From the NCBI GenBank assembly GCA_020633195.1, contig JACKEC010000019.1, forward strand, positions 372,001-436,000: a stretch of 64,000 nucleotides of DNA, given 5' to 3'. Shown piece after piece: positions 15,315 to 25,449 of the stretch (position 1 is the first letter of the stretch; each line of letters opens with the position of its first letter). Under the pieces are notes generated by a model. The model did no database searches, was not told the origin of the DNA, and worked only from the letters and a program-made list of their open reading frames with translations. The stretch comes from Sandaracinaceae bacterium. Lineage in GTDB: Bacteria; Myxococcota_A; Polyangia; Polyangiales; Sandaracinaceae. Position numbers and translations under genes: made by a program.

Positions 15315-16574
15315 TCAGGCGCAGCGCTGGTAGGGCATGACGTCCTCCCGCACCCCGCCCACTGGCTCGCTCTTCAAGGCGAGCCTCACGATCTCCATGA
15401 AGTCGGCCTCCGGGCCGAGCTCGCCCTGGACCCGCTCGAGCATCCCTCGCGCCTCACGCTCGCTCCACGACATCGAGCGCAGCGCCTGGTGCGCGTCCCG
15501 CATCACCGACGCGCCTGGGCCCTCGATCCTCTGCGACCCGTACGGCCGCCCATCGGCGTGCCGATAGACGAACCCCTCGCTGAACCGCCCGCTCACCTCG
15601 AGCGCACCGGCGTGCGCCGCGCGGTGATGCGCCGAGCACAGCCCCACGAGGTTCTCCGGATGGTGATCGCCGCCCTCGCTGCGGTGTCGCACGTGGTGGA
15701 GGTGCAGATACGCCGAGTTCGAGCAGCCGGGCACGGCGCACCGGTGGTGCTGACGCCGCTCCACCTGCCGTCGCGTCTTGGGCGGGATCGTCTGCGAGGC
15801 CCGCTTCGCGGGTCCCTCGCCGTCGACGACCCCGAGGTGCTCCGCGTCGCAGCAGGCCATCGCCACCGTCACGTCGTCCACCGGGACCGACTCTCCGGCG
15901 GCGTCGATCACCGCACCGCGGTGCGCGTCGATGGTCAGCGCGATCTGATACGGCGCGCGCCCCGACTCCCCCTCACCATCACCACTGAGGTAGGCGAGCA
16001 TCGCCTGGGTCACGAACGTCGAGTCGTCGACCGATGCGCCCGCCGACGTCACGGCCCGCTCCCGCGCCGCCAGGAGCAGCGCGTAGGCGTCGGGCAATAG
16101 CTCGAGGGTCACCCGGTGCGGAACCAGCGCGGGCTCGGGCTCGTCGGTCGGGAGGTCTCCGGGCTGCCGACCCGCGACCTCGCGCTGGACCTCCGAGCCG
16201 GTCTTCCCCTCGACGCTGGCGAGCCACTCGGCCTCCGTCTCCGGCGTGGCGACCCGGCAGAGCTCGCGCACCACCGTGTAGACGACGTCGCCGTCAGCGA
16301 ACGCCTGATTCAAACACGGAAGCTGTCGCAGCGCGCGCGCGACGCGGAGCCGGTCTTCGACACCGCGGGGCCCGAAGCCGAAGACCCGCGCCCCGTACTC
16401 GCGCATGGACGCGTAGCCGTGGAGCCGCTCGACCTGCAGCTCGTCGCCGCGCAACAGCCACTCCAGCAGCGCGTGGTCCTGCTGGTTCCGGGCGCGCGCC
16501 ATGCGTCGGAGGACGGCGTCGACGGCTTCGGCGGTGAGGGTGGAGCCGGTATCCTCGCAGGGAACAATATCCAT
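15315..16574 (-). CDS. HNH endonuclease-domain protein (DUF222-like)
   Basis: 419 residues from ATG 16,574. An N-terminal helical DUF222-like region (about 1-230: LLEWLLRGDELQVERLHGYA, then FGFGPRGVEDRLRVARALRQ) is followed by a classical HNH nuclease domain around residues 305-350: CAVPGC, LHLHHV, GGDHHPENLVGLCSAHH, AAH. The two CxxC-like elements and the HH/N/H residues expected for metal binding and catalysis are present. Such proteins are abundant and often repeated in actinobacteria and myxobacteria; physiological role unknown. An upstream extension of the frame to 16,844 has no start support. Confidence 0.8.
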   Translation of the reverse strand: MDIVPCEDTGSTLTAEAVDAVLRRMARARNQQDHALLEWLLRGDELQVERLHGYASMREYGARVFGFGPRGVEDRLRVARALRQLPCLNQAFADGDVVYTVVRELCRVATPETEAEWLASVEGKTGSEVQREVAGRQPGDLPTDEPEPALVPHRVTLELLPDAYALLLAARERAVTSAGASVDDSTFVTQAMLAYLSGDGEGESGRAPYQIALTIDAHRGAVIDAAGESVPVDDVTVAMACCDAEHLGVVDGEGPAKRASQTIPPKTRRQVERRQHHRCAVPGCSNSAYLHLHHVRHRSEGGDHHPENLVGLCSAHHRAAHAGALEVSGRFSEGFVYRHADGRPYGSQRIEGPGASVMRDAHQALRSMSWSEREARGMLERVQGELGPEADFMEIVRLALKSEPVGGVREDVMPYQRCA

Positions 16575-16893
16575 TGACCGATGATAGCAGAACGCGTGTT
16601 CAGTGCAAGGGTTTCTCGTTTGAAATCTCGTTTGTCTCCACGTCGCCACCGGCCGCCATCCCGTCGGGGGGCTGGGGGGAACCCCCAGTGAGGCGCGCAA
16701 CGCGCGCCGCGGCCCAACGGCGCTCGCGGTCGCCGACGGGGTGGCGTGCGCCTCGACGGCCGCATCGGGCACCCCCGTCTTCGCCGCCTCCCTCGTAGCC
16801 CACACGAACCCGCGGCCGTCGTCGATCCGAGCGGGGCGCTCCACCGGTCTGGCCGAACGGACCCGCGGGCTACGTCAGGAGAGCCAAGTGAGA
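16575..16893. other. Intergenic region with one strong hairpin
   Basis: 319 bp without a supportable gene. Contains a perfect hairpin CTGGGGG-GAA-CCCCCAG (16,672-16,688) without a T-run. It may terminate transcription of the minus-strand M81 gene at 16,894 or act as a regulatory stem for the HNH gene. Confidence 0.4.
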
Positions 16894-18462
16894 TCAGGCG
16901 GAGGCGCGGGCGCCGTCGGGGGCGGTCGTCGAGGCCCGCCGCATCAGCGGGTCGGACTCGCGCCAGCCCTTCGGATCCGAGGTCGGGTAGACGGGCACGT
17001 CGTAGGTGCGCGCCTTGATCCGCTCGAAGCTCGTCGCCCCGTCGGTCTTGACCGGGACGTGATGGAACGAGAGCGAGAGGTAGAAGATCCGGTAGTGGAA
17101 GAAGTTCTTCTGCACGATGATGTCGGCCTTGCGGGCCTTCAGCCCGAGCGCCGCCCAGAACTTCGGGTGGATCGGCAGGGGCGGCCGCTCGCAGATCGCG
17201 ATGTGCGTCGTGCCCACGTCGAGGCGAAGGGTGCGGCCCGAGTCGCCGACCGTGCGCGCGGCGATGGTCGCGCCCGCGATCTCGACCGGCGGCATGCCGT
17301 AGCCCGGCGTGCCCTTCAGCGTGAAGGCGACGCGCGCCCCGTTCGGCTGCGACCAGAGCGCCTCGACGGCCTCGGGGTCGTGGACCGGCACGTACGACAC
17401 GAGGTCGCGCGCGTGCTCGAGCAGCGCCTTGGTCACGTGCGTGTTCCCGCCTGGCGCGCCCGCGCCGACGATGTCGTCGCAGTCCACGAGGGTGACGGGG
17501 CCGAGCTTGCGCAGGTTGCTCTGGCGGGCTTCGTCGATCGCCGCCTCGGGCGTCAGGAACGTGGGGATCGGGACCTCGCGCTTGGCCCACGCGCGGTCGG
17601 CGAGCTCGTCGGCGAGCCGGGCCGCGAGGGCCTCGTCACCGTCGGTGCAGATGTGCGCGGCCCAGCCGAGATCGTCGGCCGACGTGAAGGGGTGGACCAT
17701 GAAGAGGCTCGCGCTGAGCACGCGCGGGTCGTCCCGCTCGAGCTTCTTCATCCAGCGGAACACCTCGTTCATCGGGGGCAGGAAGTCGATGCCCTGGCCG
17801 CCGCCGAGGAGCAGCGGGAGCTTGCGCCACGCGTGGGTCGGCCGGACCTGGCCGCGCAGGGCGCGGATCAGGCGGTTGCCCGCGCGGAAGCCCGTGGGCG
17901 CGAGGTCCCAGTGCGGGTTGGTGCGGTAGCCGATGAGCACGTCGACCGGATCGATGAGCCCGTTCGACAAGTTCGCGTGCAGGTCATAGCTGACCGCGAT
18001 CTTGGTGTCGGGCCCCACGACCTCGCGCACGCGGCGCAAGATCATGGCCTCGGGCGCCTCGGAGAGGCCCTCGACCTGCATCGAGCCGTGGAGCGCGAGG
18101 TACACGCCGTCGACGGCGCCGGCGCGCTCGAGGCGCTCGATGAGGTCCTCGAGGAGCCACGCGAAGCAGTCCGCGGCGAGCGGGCCGCTCGGCACCGCGA
18201 GCGAGCTCGCGAGCGGGATCGCCTCGACGTCGCCGGCGCCGCGGGCCGCCGCGCAGAAGCCGCTGAGCTCGGCGGCGGGCAGGTAGCCCTCGAGCTCGGA
18301 GCCGCGCAGCGAGCACGCCCGCGCGAGCGCGGCGCCCTCGAGCCGGTGCATCCGCTCGAAGTCCTCGCGCGTCGTGAGCGAGGGCGAGTACGCGCACGCC
18401 TCGTGGAAGATCCGCCCGTACGCGATGCGCAGCGGGCGACCGCCTCGGCCGAGCCGGATCAC
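16894..18462 (-). CDS. M81-family (MlrC-like) metallopeptidase
   Basis: 522 residues. GTG 18,462 overlaps the stop of the upstream PLP enzyme (GTGA), so the two are translationally coupled. N-terminal domain: RIAYGRIFHEACAYSPSLT, YLALHGSMQVEG, AVSYDLHANLS and GYRTNPHWD; this is the DUF1485/MlrC pattern, with His and Asp residues that bind zinc in the microcystinase C family. C-terminal domain has DCDDIVGAGAPGGNT and LRLDVGTTHIAICERP. Family members hydrolyse small peptides or cyclic amides. Pairing with a PLP lyase/decarboxylase suggests a joint catabolic step; the substrate is not evident. The frame happens to stay open upstream to 19,938, but that part is antiphase to the PLP gene. Confidence 0.85.
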   Translation of the reverse strand: MIRLGRGGRPLRIAYGRIFHEACAYSPSLTTREDFERMHRLEGAALARACSLRGSELEGYLPAAELSGFCAAARGAGDVEAIPLASSLAVPSGPLAADCFAWLLEDLIERLERAGAVDGVYLALHGSMQVEGLSEAPEAMILRRVREVVGPDTKIAVSYDLHANLSNGLIDPVDVLIGYRTNPHWDLAPTGFRAGNRLIRALRGQVRPTHAWRKLPLLLGGGQGIDFLPPMNEVFRWMKKLERDDPRVLSASLFMVHPFTSADDLGWAAHICTDGDEALAARLADELADRAWAKREVPIPTFLTPEAAIDEARQSNLRKLGPVTLVDCDDIVGAGAPGGNTHVTKALLEHARDLVSYVPVHDPEAVEALWSQPNGARVAFTLKGTPGYGMPPVEIAGATIAARTVGDSGRTLRLDVGTTHIAICERPPLPIHPKFWAALGLKARKADIIVQKNFFHYRIFYLSLSFHHVPVKTDGATSFERIKARTYDVPVYPTSDPKGWRESDPLMRRASTTAPDGARASA

Positions 18463-19889
18463 GAGTAGAGCTCCCCGATGAAGAGCACGAGCAGCGCCTG
18501 GCGCGCCGCGGGCGACGCGGCGTTGATGAGGCGGTGGATCATCGCGGACTGGTGCGGGAGCTGGCCGTCGGCGATCCCGAGCTGGCTCATCAGCATCCCG
18601 GAGTCGAGGCCGCCGCCGCCCCCGCCGGCGACCATCTCGAGCATCTGCACGACCTGCGCGGGCGGCTCGATGGTCGCGGGCAGCCCCTCCATGCACGCGA
18701 CGAGGTCCTCGCCGAACGCGGCCGCGTTGGCGGCGTTGCCCGGGTCCATCGTGAGGTGGATGTGCGCCGGCGACCGCCCGAACGCGTAGGTCGGCTGCAC
18801 GTGCCAGCCGCGCTCGGTGAGGCGGTCGGCGAGCTCGAAGACGTCGCCCTCGGTGGTGCGGAACGCGAAGCAGCCCATGTCCGGCTTGGTGAGCAGCTCG
18901 AGGCCGTCGGTCGCCTCGACGACGCTCATCACGGTCTTGGCGCCGTCCCACATCTGCTTGGCGCGCTCGCGGTAGCCCTCGCGGCCGAGGTAGTGCAGCA
19001 GGGTGAACGCGGCGCCCGTCGCGGCGATGGACTTGCTGCCCAGCGTGGTCGAGTTGACGATCGCGTAGCCGCTCCAGTTGGCGCACGCGAAGTACTGCGC
19101 GTCGCGGATGTCGCGGCGCGCCGACAGCAGCACCGAGATGCCCTTGGGCGCGAACCCGTACTTGTGCAGGTCCATCGAGAGCGTGGTGACGCCGTCGACC
19201 GACAGGTCGAAGCGCGGCAGGTCCTCGCCGTTCTCGACCATGAAGGGCAGGACGCAGCCGCCGACGCAGGCGTCGACGTGCATGAGCGCGCCGTGCTCCT
19301 TGGCGAGCGCCGCGAGCTGCTCGATCGGGTCGATCACGCCGTGCGCGTAGGAGACCGCGGAGCCGACCACGAGGATGACGTCGTCGGTCATCTTCGCGCG
19401 GGCGTCGTCGACCTTCGCGCGGAACGTCTCGTCGACGTCCACCACGATGATCTCCACGCCGAGGTAGGTCGCCGCCTTGTGGAAGCAGGCGTGCGCCGTC
19501 TCGGGCAGCAGCATCTTCGGGGTCTTGATGTGCGGGCGGTTCTTGCGCGCCCAATCGCGCGCGCCCTTCACCGCGAGCATCACGGACTCGGTGCCGCCGG
19601 CGGTCGCCGTGCCGCACGCGCCCTCGGGCGCGTTCAGCAGCTCGAGGCAGGCCGCCACGACCTGGTTCTCGACCTTGCGGGCGGAGGGGTAGACGGTCGG
19701 GTCGAGGCCGTTGATGCCCATGCACGCGGCGTACGCCTCGCGCGCGAGCTCGCGCGTCTCCGCGCCAGCGTCGTAGACGAAGGCGAACGCGTGACCGTCG
19801 CTCTTCAGGTCGCGGGCTCGGTGATCGGTCAGCGCGGCGAGCACCTCGTCGCGACTCTTGCCCTGCTCCGGAAACGCTCGACCCGTCAT
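18459..19889 (-). CDS. PLP-dependent lyase/decarboxylase, sphingosine-1-phosphate lyase-like
   Basis: Start chosen at ATG 19,889 (MTGRAFPEQG, 476 aa) because GGGAGGACGAG precedes it; tandem ATGs at 19,908-19,913 give 8 more residues. Motifs: TAGGTESVMLAVKGARDW near residue 110, HVDACVGGC with the PLP-pyridine Asp, and the PLP lysine in SMDLHKYGFAPKG, the form found in sphingosine-phosphate lyases and group II decarboxylases. HIHLTMD lies towards the end. The C-terminal ~70 residues are helical with a GGGGGGL run. Cytosolic. Coupled to the M81 gene and divergent from an SDR gene across a putative operator. A role in sphingoid-base or amino-acid breakdown is plausible. Confidence 0.85.
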   Translation of the reverse strand: MTGRAFPEQGKSRDEVLAALTDHRARDLKSDGHAFAFVYDAGAETRELAREAYAACMGINGLDPTVYPSARKVENQVVAACLELLNAPEGACGTATAGGTESVMLAVKGARDWARKNRPHIKTPKMLLPETAHACFHKAATYLGVEIIVVDVDETFRAKVDDARAKMTDDVILVVGSAVSYAHGVIDPIEQLAALAKEHGALMHVDACVGGCVLPFMVENGEDLPRFDLSVDGVTTLSMDLHKYGFAPKGISVLLSARRDIRDAQYFACANWSGYAIVNSTTLGSKSIAATGAAFTLLHYLGREGYRERAKQMWDGAKTVMSVVEATDGLELLTKPDMGCFAFRTTEGDVFELADRLTERGWHVQPTYAFGRSPAHIHLTMDPGNAANAAAFGEDLVACMEGLPATIEPPAQVVQMLEMVAGGGGGGLDSGMLMSQLGIADGQLPHQSAMIHRLINAASPAARQALLVLFIGELYS

Positions 19890-19918
19890 CTCGTCCTCCC
19901 GCTCGCTCATCATTAGTT

Positions 19919-19964
19919 GACGATGTGTCAGATAACATTCTTCGACGATGTGTCAGGTAACCTG
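19919..19964. promoter_or_regulatory. Twin operator-like repeats between PLP gene and SDR gene
   Basis: Two direct copies of GACGATGTGTCAGATAAC / GACGATGTGTCAGGTAAC (19,919-19,936 and 19,944-19,961), 25 bp apart. The second contains the perfect palindrome CAGGTAACCTG (19,954-19,964). The arrangement in a divergent promoter region resembles a TetR-type operator pair. No regulator gene is adjacent. Confidence 0.55.
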
Positions 19965-20003
19965 TGTGCGAAGTCTCACGGGTTTTGATCGACAGGATGG
20001 GCC

Positions 20004-20906
20004 ATGACGCGGCCCATGCGAGGCAGAACCTGCGTGATCACGGGGGCAAGCGGGGGGATCGGCCTCGCCACCGCCCGACAGCTGAAAGCGCTCGGTGCCG
20101 AGCTCTTCATCGTCGGCCGCAACCCCGACAAGCTGGCCGCGGCGGCCGAGTCGCTCGGCGCGCAGCCCTTTCAGGCCGACTTCTCGAGCCTCGACGACGT
20201 CCGCGCGCTCGCCGACGCCATCCTCGCGACCGACCGACCGGTCCACGCGCTCATCAACAACGCGGGCATCTGGCACGGCAGCTTCAAGACCTCGCGCGAC
20301 GGGTTCGAGGACACCTTCGCGGTCAACCACCTCGCGCCGTACCTGCTCACCCGAACGCTCCTGCCGCGGATGCGCGAGAGCGGCGGCGCGCGCGTCGTCC
20401 ACGTCAGCTCGCGCCTCCACACGCAGGCCGGGCAGACCTCGACGCTGCGCGGCCGCGCGGTCCACGCGATCAACGTGCTCGGGCTGCCCATCGCCGCCGT
20501 CCCCGCCCGCTTCGAGGAGGAGAAGCTCGATCGCCGCGAAGGGTTCCGCGGCCTCGAGGCGTACGCGCGCAGCAAGCTCGCGCAGATCCTCTTCTCGAAC
20601 GAGCTCGCGCGCCGCGAGACGAAGGTCACGAGCAACTCCGTCCACCCCGGCTCGGTCGCCACCGACGTGACGCGGGACAGCAAGCTCCTCTCCCTCGGGA
20701 TGCGGATCGCGTCGCTCGCGCTCAAGACCCCCGACCAGGGCGCGCGGACCAGCGTCTACGTCGCGTCCGACCCGTCGCTCGAGGGCGTCACCGGCCGCTA
20801 CTTCGCCAACTCGAAGGAAGCGAAGCCAGCGGCCATCGTCCACGACGCCGAGCTCGCGGGGCGCCTCTGGAACCTGAGCGCGGACCGCGTCGGCCTCGAG
20901 CGCTAG
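20004..20906 (+). CDS. Short-chain dehydrogenase/reductase
   Basis: 300 residues from ATG 20,004. Classical SDR signatures: TGASGGIG cofactor loop (residues ~14-21), VGRNPDK (Arg after strand 2 favours NADP), NNAG, VSSRLH catalytic Ser region, and YARSK active-site Tyr/Lys, then HPGSVATD. Layout resembles retinol dehydrogenase/WWOX-like SDRs. It shares the putative operator region with the PLP/M81 genes, which suggests common regulation. Converges with coaX 4 bp downstream. Confidence 0.88.
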   Translation: MTRPMRGRTCVITGASGGIGLATARQLKALGAELFIVGRNPDKLAAAAESLGAQPFQADFSSLDDVRALADAILATDRPVHALINNAGIWHGSFKTSRDGFEDTFAVNHLAPYLLTRTLLPRMRESGGARVVHVSSRLHTQAGQTSTLRGRAVHAINVLGLPIAAVPARFEEEKLDRREGFRGLEAYARSKLAQILFSNELARRETKVTSNSVHPGSVATDVTRDSKLLSLGMRIASLALKTPDQGARTSVYVASDPSLEGVTGRYFANSKEAKPAAIVHDAELAGRLWNLSADRVGLER

Positions 20907-20910
20907 AGAG

Positions 20911-21678
<768 letters not shown>

Positions 21679-21685
21679 GTGGACC

Positions 21686-22300
21686 TCAGCGGGGACGCAG
21701 GGCGAGGGCTCGGTCGAGGAGCTCGCCGAAGGTCTTGGGCTTGGGCCGCGCGACGACCTTGGCGATCGGCGCGGAGGGGGCCGCGACGGCCAGCTCGATC
21801 CGCTCGGGCTGCGGCTCGACCTCGAGCTGCGGCTCGGGCTCCGGGGGGAGCGAATCGAGGAGCACGTCGGGCTCGGGCGCCGGCTCGGGCCGGACCGTGT
21901 CGGGCGCGCGGGTGTGGACGGGCGCCGTCGGCGTCGACTCGGACGGGTCGTCGACCTCGAGGAGCAGGGCCGGCTCGTCCGGCTCCGGGTAGCTGATCTC
22001 GAGCTCGGGCTCGTCGTCGTCGTCCTCGTCGGCCGGGCCGAGGTCGAGCTCGGTGCTGACCGCGCGCTCCATCGGCGTCGGCTCCTGCGCGCGCCGCGGG
22101 GCCGCGATCAACGCGGACGCGGGGACGGCCGGCTCCGGCGTGGGGAGCGGCTCGTCGAGGTCGAGCGGGGCCTCCATCGTCGCCTCGACGTCGGGCGCCG
22201 CGTCGAGCGACCCGGTGTAGGGCGTGGGCGCGTCTCCGCGGTTGCTCTGGATCCGCTCGAGGAGCGCCTCGAGCTTCGCGATCTGGGCGGCGGCGCTCAC
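21686..22300 (-). CDS. Pro/Glu/Asp-rich unknown protein
   Basis: 204 residues. GTG 22,300 overlaps the stop of the upstream gene (GTGA). It starts with a short helix of coiled-coil character (AQIAKLEALLERIQ), then a long disordered acidic/proline-rich region (DEDDDDEPELEISYPEPDEP; PPEPEPQLEVEPQPE), and a basic end KPKTFGELLDRALALRPR that may be a docking peptide. No enzyme motif. Co-transcription with coaX and an unknown 184-aa gene is likely; the function is not predictable. Confidence 0.7.
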   Translation of the reverse strand: MSAAAQIAKLEALLERIQSNRGDAPTPYTGSLDAAPDVEATMEAPLDLDEPLPTPEPAVPASALIAAPRRAQEPTPMERAVSTELDLGPADEDDDDEPELEISYPEPDEPALLLEVDDPSESTPTAPVHTRAPDTVRPEPAPEPDVLLDSLPPEPEPQLEVEPQPERIELAVAAPSAPIAKVVARPKPKTFGELLDRALALRPR

Positions 22301-22851
22301 GAGGCCTCCGTGGGGGGTGCGAGGCGGCCCACGATCGCGGCGATGTCGTCGCCCGAGCGGGACCACTTCCAGACCTTCTGCGCGACGCTCGGCTCCACGA
22401 GGAGGAAGTGACCCTCCGCGGAGACGGGGACGCACGCGATCTCGCGGTCGGCGAGGCGCGACATCAAGCCGCCGAGCAGCGCGGCCACGCCGAGGTGGTC
22501 GTCGTCGAGGTGGGGGATCTGCTCGAGCGACGCGACGAGGGCCTCGCCCCAGCGGTCGATCTGAAGCCGCCCCCAGCCCATCAGCGAGAGCACGCCCGCG
22601 GCGGCCTCGAGCACCGTCTCGACCGGCGCGTCGAGGACGCCGCCGCCGAGCTGCTCCACCACGCAGTCGCCGAGCTCGCGACCGAGCTTTCGGACCGACG
22701 TGAGATCGCCGTTCCCGACCGCCGCGGAAACCAACGGGGCCACGACGCTGTCCGAGAGGATCAGGACGCGACCCGTCCCGCGCGCGTGCACGGAGCCGGT
22801 CGCGAGATCGAACTCGAAGAACCCACTCGGATCGAACGATGCTGCCGCCAT
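22297..22851 (-). CDS. Unknown conserved-looking protein (184 aa)
   Basis: ATG 22,851 (MAAASFDPSGFFEFD) is chosen; the longer frame upstream lacks a start signal. Soluble alpha/beta protein with a strand-rich N-terminus (FEFDLATGSVHARGTGRVLI), a helical middle (SVRKLGRELGDCVVEQLGGG) and the end VSAEGHFLLVEPSVAQKVW. First gene of the unit leading to coaX. I do not recognise the family; the layout hints at a small regulatory or sensor-like domain, but nothing confirms it. Confidence 0.65.
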   Translation of the reverse strand: MAAASFDPSGFFEFDLATGSVHARGTGRVLILSDSVVAPLVSAAVGNGDLTSVRKLGRELGDCVVEQLGGGVLDAPVETVLEAAAGVLSLMGWGRLQIDRWGEALVASLEQIPHLDDDHLGVAALLGGLMSRLADREIACVPVSAEGHFLLVEPSVAQKVWKWSRSGDDIAAIVGRLAPPTEAS

Positions 22852-22984
22852 GTTCAACTCCGCGCGAAGAGACACCGCACGAGCGCGGATCAACGCGTGA
22901 TCGCTTGTGTATTCGCGTTGCTCGTTCCGTGTCAAATCCTTCGCAGTCGTCGAGGGGGCCCGTCCCTGGTAAGGAGGGGGGCCG

Positions 22985-24388
22985 ATGAGGTCGTCGCTGC
23001 CGTTCGCCGTCGCGCTCCTTCTCGCGTGCCTCGCGTCGCTCGCGAGCCCCGCGCGCGCCCAGGACGACGACCCCGACGACGAGCGCACGGTCATCGATCG
23101 CTGGGCCGACGCGATGGCCGAGAGCCTCGCCCGGCGGTGGACGGGACCCGTCGTCGACTGGCCCGCGCCGAGCCCGCGCCCCGAGGCCGCCGGGGTGATG
23201 CGCTCGATCGAGCACCCGGTGAACGTCCACGTGGGCCCGCGGGTCACCGCCGAGCGCGCGACCGCCGCGCTCGCCGCGCTCGAGATGGCCTACGACTACC
23301 TCGAGGCGCACCGCTGGCCGATGCCGATGCCCGACGGCGGCCGCGGCGGGACGGCCGGCTTCGACCTGTACCTCGTGGAGTCCGAGGGGGAGCCCGTCCG
23401 GCCGGTTCACCCGGGCTACGACGTCCCCCACATCCACGAGGGGCTCGACGCCACGGTCCCGTTCGTCCGCGTCGACGACGACCTCGTGGCGGACTCGCGG
23501 CTCGACAGCTGCGTGGTGTCGGCGTTCGTGCAGGCGACCCTGCTCGGCCTCGACCCGGCCGAGGCGGCGAGCTGGCGGATCGCGACGGGCGACTACGTCG
23601 CGTGGCTGGTCACCGGTCACTGGGGCTGCAGCGACGAGGGCGTCGTCGCGCAGCAGCGCGAGAGCTACAGGACCTGGATCGGCGACGACGCGCGGAGCGG
23701 GGAGGGCGGCGCGCTGTTCCTCGCGATGCTCTCCGCGCGCACCGACGGGCTGACGGGGAACTTCATCCGCGACCTGTGGACCGCCGCGCCCCAGCGCACG
23801 TGGGAGGGGGACCAGCTCCGCGCGGCGCCCGACATGTGGCAGGTCGTCCACGCGGTGATGGAGATCGGGCGCGACCCGCTCGATCGCTTCCTCGAGGAGG
23901 TCGCGGTGAGCCGGTACTTCGCCGGGCCCGAGGCGCGCCGCGACCACGCGCCGCTCGCGCTGCTCCGCGGCCTGCCCGAGACGGCGGCGGTGCCGGTGCA
24001 GGGGCACACGGCCTTCGAGGATCTCCCGCGCCGCTTCGAGCCGCGGGACCTCGAGCTCGAGCCGTACGGCTCGGCGTACGTGCTCGTCGACACGAGCGAG
24101 GCGCCGGCGGGGAGCCTGTTGCGCATCTGGCTCCGCGGCGAGCTCGGCGTCGGCTGGGCGCTCGCGGCCGTCCGCATCGGCGCCGACGGAGCGGAGCGCG
24201 GTCGCGTGCGAGCGCCGGTGCGCGTGCTCAACCCGCGCAGCTACATCCCGCTCGAGCTCACCGACGATCAGACGGAGCAGGTGCTGATCGTGGTCACGAG
24301 CATGGGCTCGCGCCTCGCCGACGCCGACGAGCCGAACGACCAGGTCCGATCGTTCCGGCTGATCCTCGATCGCGGCCCGTCGGAGTAG
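22985..24388 (+). CDS. Secreted unknown protein (467 aa)
   Basis: ATG 22,985 follows AAGGAGGGGG. Cleavable Sec signal (FAVALLLACLASLASPARAQ). The mature protein has no membrane segment. The body includes a peptidase-like or neuraminidase-like look (VDDDLVADSRLDSCVVSAFVQATLL; WRIATGDYVAWLVTGH) without a usable metal motif. The C-terminal ~120 residues look like a beta-sandwich (LEPYGSAYVLVDTSE, LRIWLRGELGVGWALAAV). Divergent from the coaX unit; 25 bp before the next gene, possibly co-transcribed. Family not recognised. Confidence 0.75.
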   Translation: MRSSLPFAVALLLACLASLASPARAQDDDPDDERTVIDRWADAMAESLARRWTGPVVDWPAPSPRPEAAGVMRSIEHPVNVHVGPRVTAERATAALAALEMAYDYLEAHRWPMPMPDGGRGGTAGFDLYLVESEGEPVRPVHPGYDVPHIHEGLDATVPFVRVDDDLVADSRLDSCVVSAFVQATLLGLDPAEAASWRIATGDYVAWLVTGHWGCSDEGVVAQQRESYRTWIGDDARSGEGGALFLAMLSARTDGLTGNFIRDLWTAAPQRTWEGDQLRAAPDMWQVVHAVMEIGRDPLDRFLEEVAVSRYFAGPEARRDHAPLALLRGLPETAAVPVQGHTAFEDLPRRFEPRDLELEPYGSAYVLVDTSEAPAGSLLRIWLRGELGVGWALAAVRIGADGAERGRVRAPVRVLNPRSYIPLELTDDQTEQVLIVVTSMGSRLADADEPNDQVRSFRLILDRGPSE

Positions 24389-24413
24389 CCGTCGGCGGTA
24401 CGCTCGGGTCGCC

Positions 24414-25400
24414 ATGCCCTTCGTGCTGACGATCCGAGAGGTCGAGTACCTCCGAGGCGACGCGTGGATCGACGGGCGGATCGTGTCCGGCGCCTTCTCC
24501 GGGCCCGAGGCCGTCACGCTCTTCGACGAAGAGGGGACCGAGCGACACGCGGTGGTCGTCTCGCACGGGCTCGAGAACCCCGTGCGGTGGCCCGTGCAGG
24601 CGGGCGACGCGACGCTGGTCCGGCTGACCATCCCGTGGCCCGGGGAGGTCGCCGTCGACGCGACGCAGCCGGTCCGCGGCGACGGGGTCGTGCTGCGCGC
24701 GCCCGCGCACGTCGACGTCACCAGCGAGCTGACCGAGCCGCTCTTCTGGGCGACCGAGCTCGGGGTCTTCCTGCCGCCGCTCGACGAGGACTCCGACGTC
24801 GAGCTCGTCGAGCAGCTCTTCGGGGTCGCCTCGAAGGACACCAACCCCTACTACCGCGCCACGTTCGACGCGCGCTGGCGCGCGGGCGTCTGGCCGCGGA
24901 TCCGCGCCTCGATCGGGCTCGGCGAGCGCTACGTCGAGTACGAGGCGGCGGCCGGGATCGAGTACCAGAGCCGCTTCTGGATCGGCGACGAGGGCACCGG
25001 GGAGCACGTGCTGCTCGGCTACCAGAGCGGGCACTTCTCGACGCCGGCGCTCCGCGTCGAGGAGCTCTACGGGCTCGCCGAGCGATGGCGAGGGACCCCG
25101 TACGTGCACCTGCCCCTGCTCCTCGCGACGGTGACCTACGACGCCGTGCCGAGCGGCGAGCGGGATCGCTTCCTCGAGCTCGTCACGACGGAGCTCCCGG
25201 GGCTCGACCCCGCGCGACGCCCCGACCTGGTCGAGGCGGTCACGCACATGATGGGACCGTCCGGGGTGACGTGGCGGCGGGAGCCGGATCGGGGCTGGGT
25301 GAACGATGGCCCCTACAGCCAGCGCAACCCCGAGGGCTCGATGAGCCTGCTGGGTCCGGAAGACTTCGCGTTCATCGAGCGCTTCTTCGCCGAAGCTTGA
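24414..25400 (+). CDS. Unknown cytosolic protein (328 aa)
   Basis: ATG 24,414. The first ~85 residues resemble a beta-barrel such as elongation-factor domain II or a phage-like barrel (VLTIREVEYLRGDAWIDGRI; GDATLVRLTIPWPGEVAVD). The remainder is mixed and Trp/Tyr-rich (NPYYRATFDARWRAGVWPRI, GYQSGHFSTPALRVEELY). No signal peptide. Follows the secreted 467-aa gene by 25 bp. Function unknown. Confidence 0.7.
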   Translation: MPFVLTIREVEYLRGDAWIDGRIVSGAFSGPEAVTLFDEEGTERHAVVVSHGLENPVRWPVQAGDATLVRLTIPWPGEVAVDATQPVRGDGVVLRAPAHVDVTSELTEPLFWATELGVFLPPLDEDSDVELVEQLFGVASKDTNPYYRATFDARWRAGVWPRIRASIGLGERYVEYEAAAGIEYQSRFWIGDEGTGEHVLLGYQSGHFSTPALRVEELYGLAERWRGTPYVHLPLLLATVTYDAVPSGERDRFLELVTTELPGLDPARRPDLVEAVTHMMGPSGVTWRREPDRGWVNDGPYSQRNPEGSMSLLGPEDFAFIERFFAEA

Positions 25401-25449
25401 ACGCGGGCGCATCCGATGCGCCGGGCGCACACGCTGCGCCTCGGAGCGG

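Noticed and set aside
16894..19938. Single 1014-aa minus-strand frame covering both the M81 peptidase and the PLP gene
   Set aside because: Only the M81 part is in coding phase; the upstream half is an Arg-rich shadow of the PLP enzyme, which has its own frame and start.
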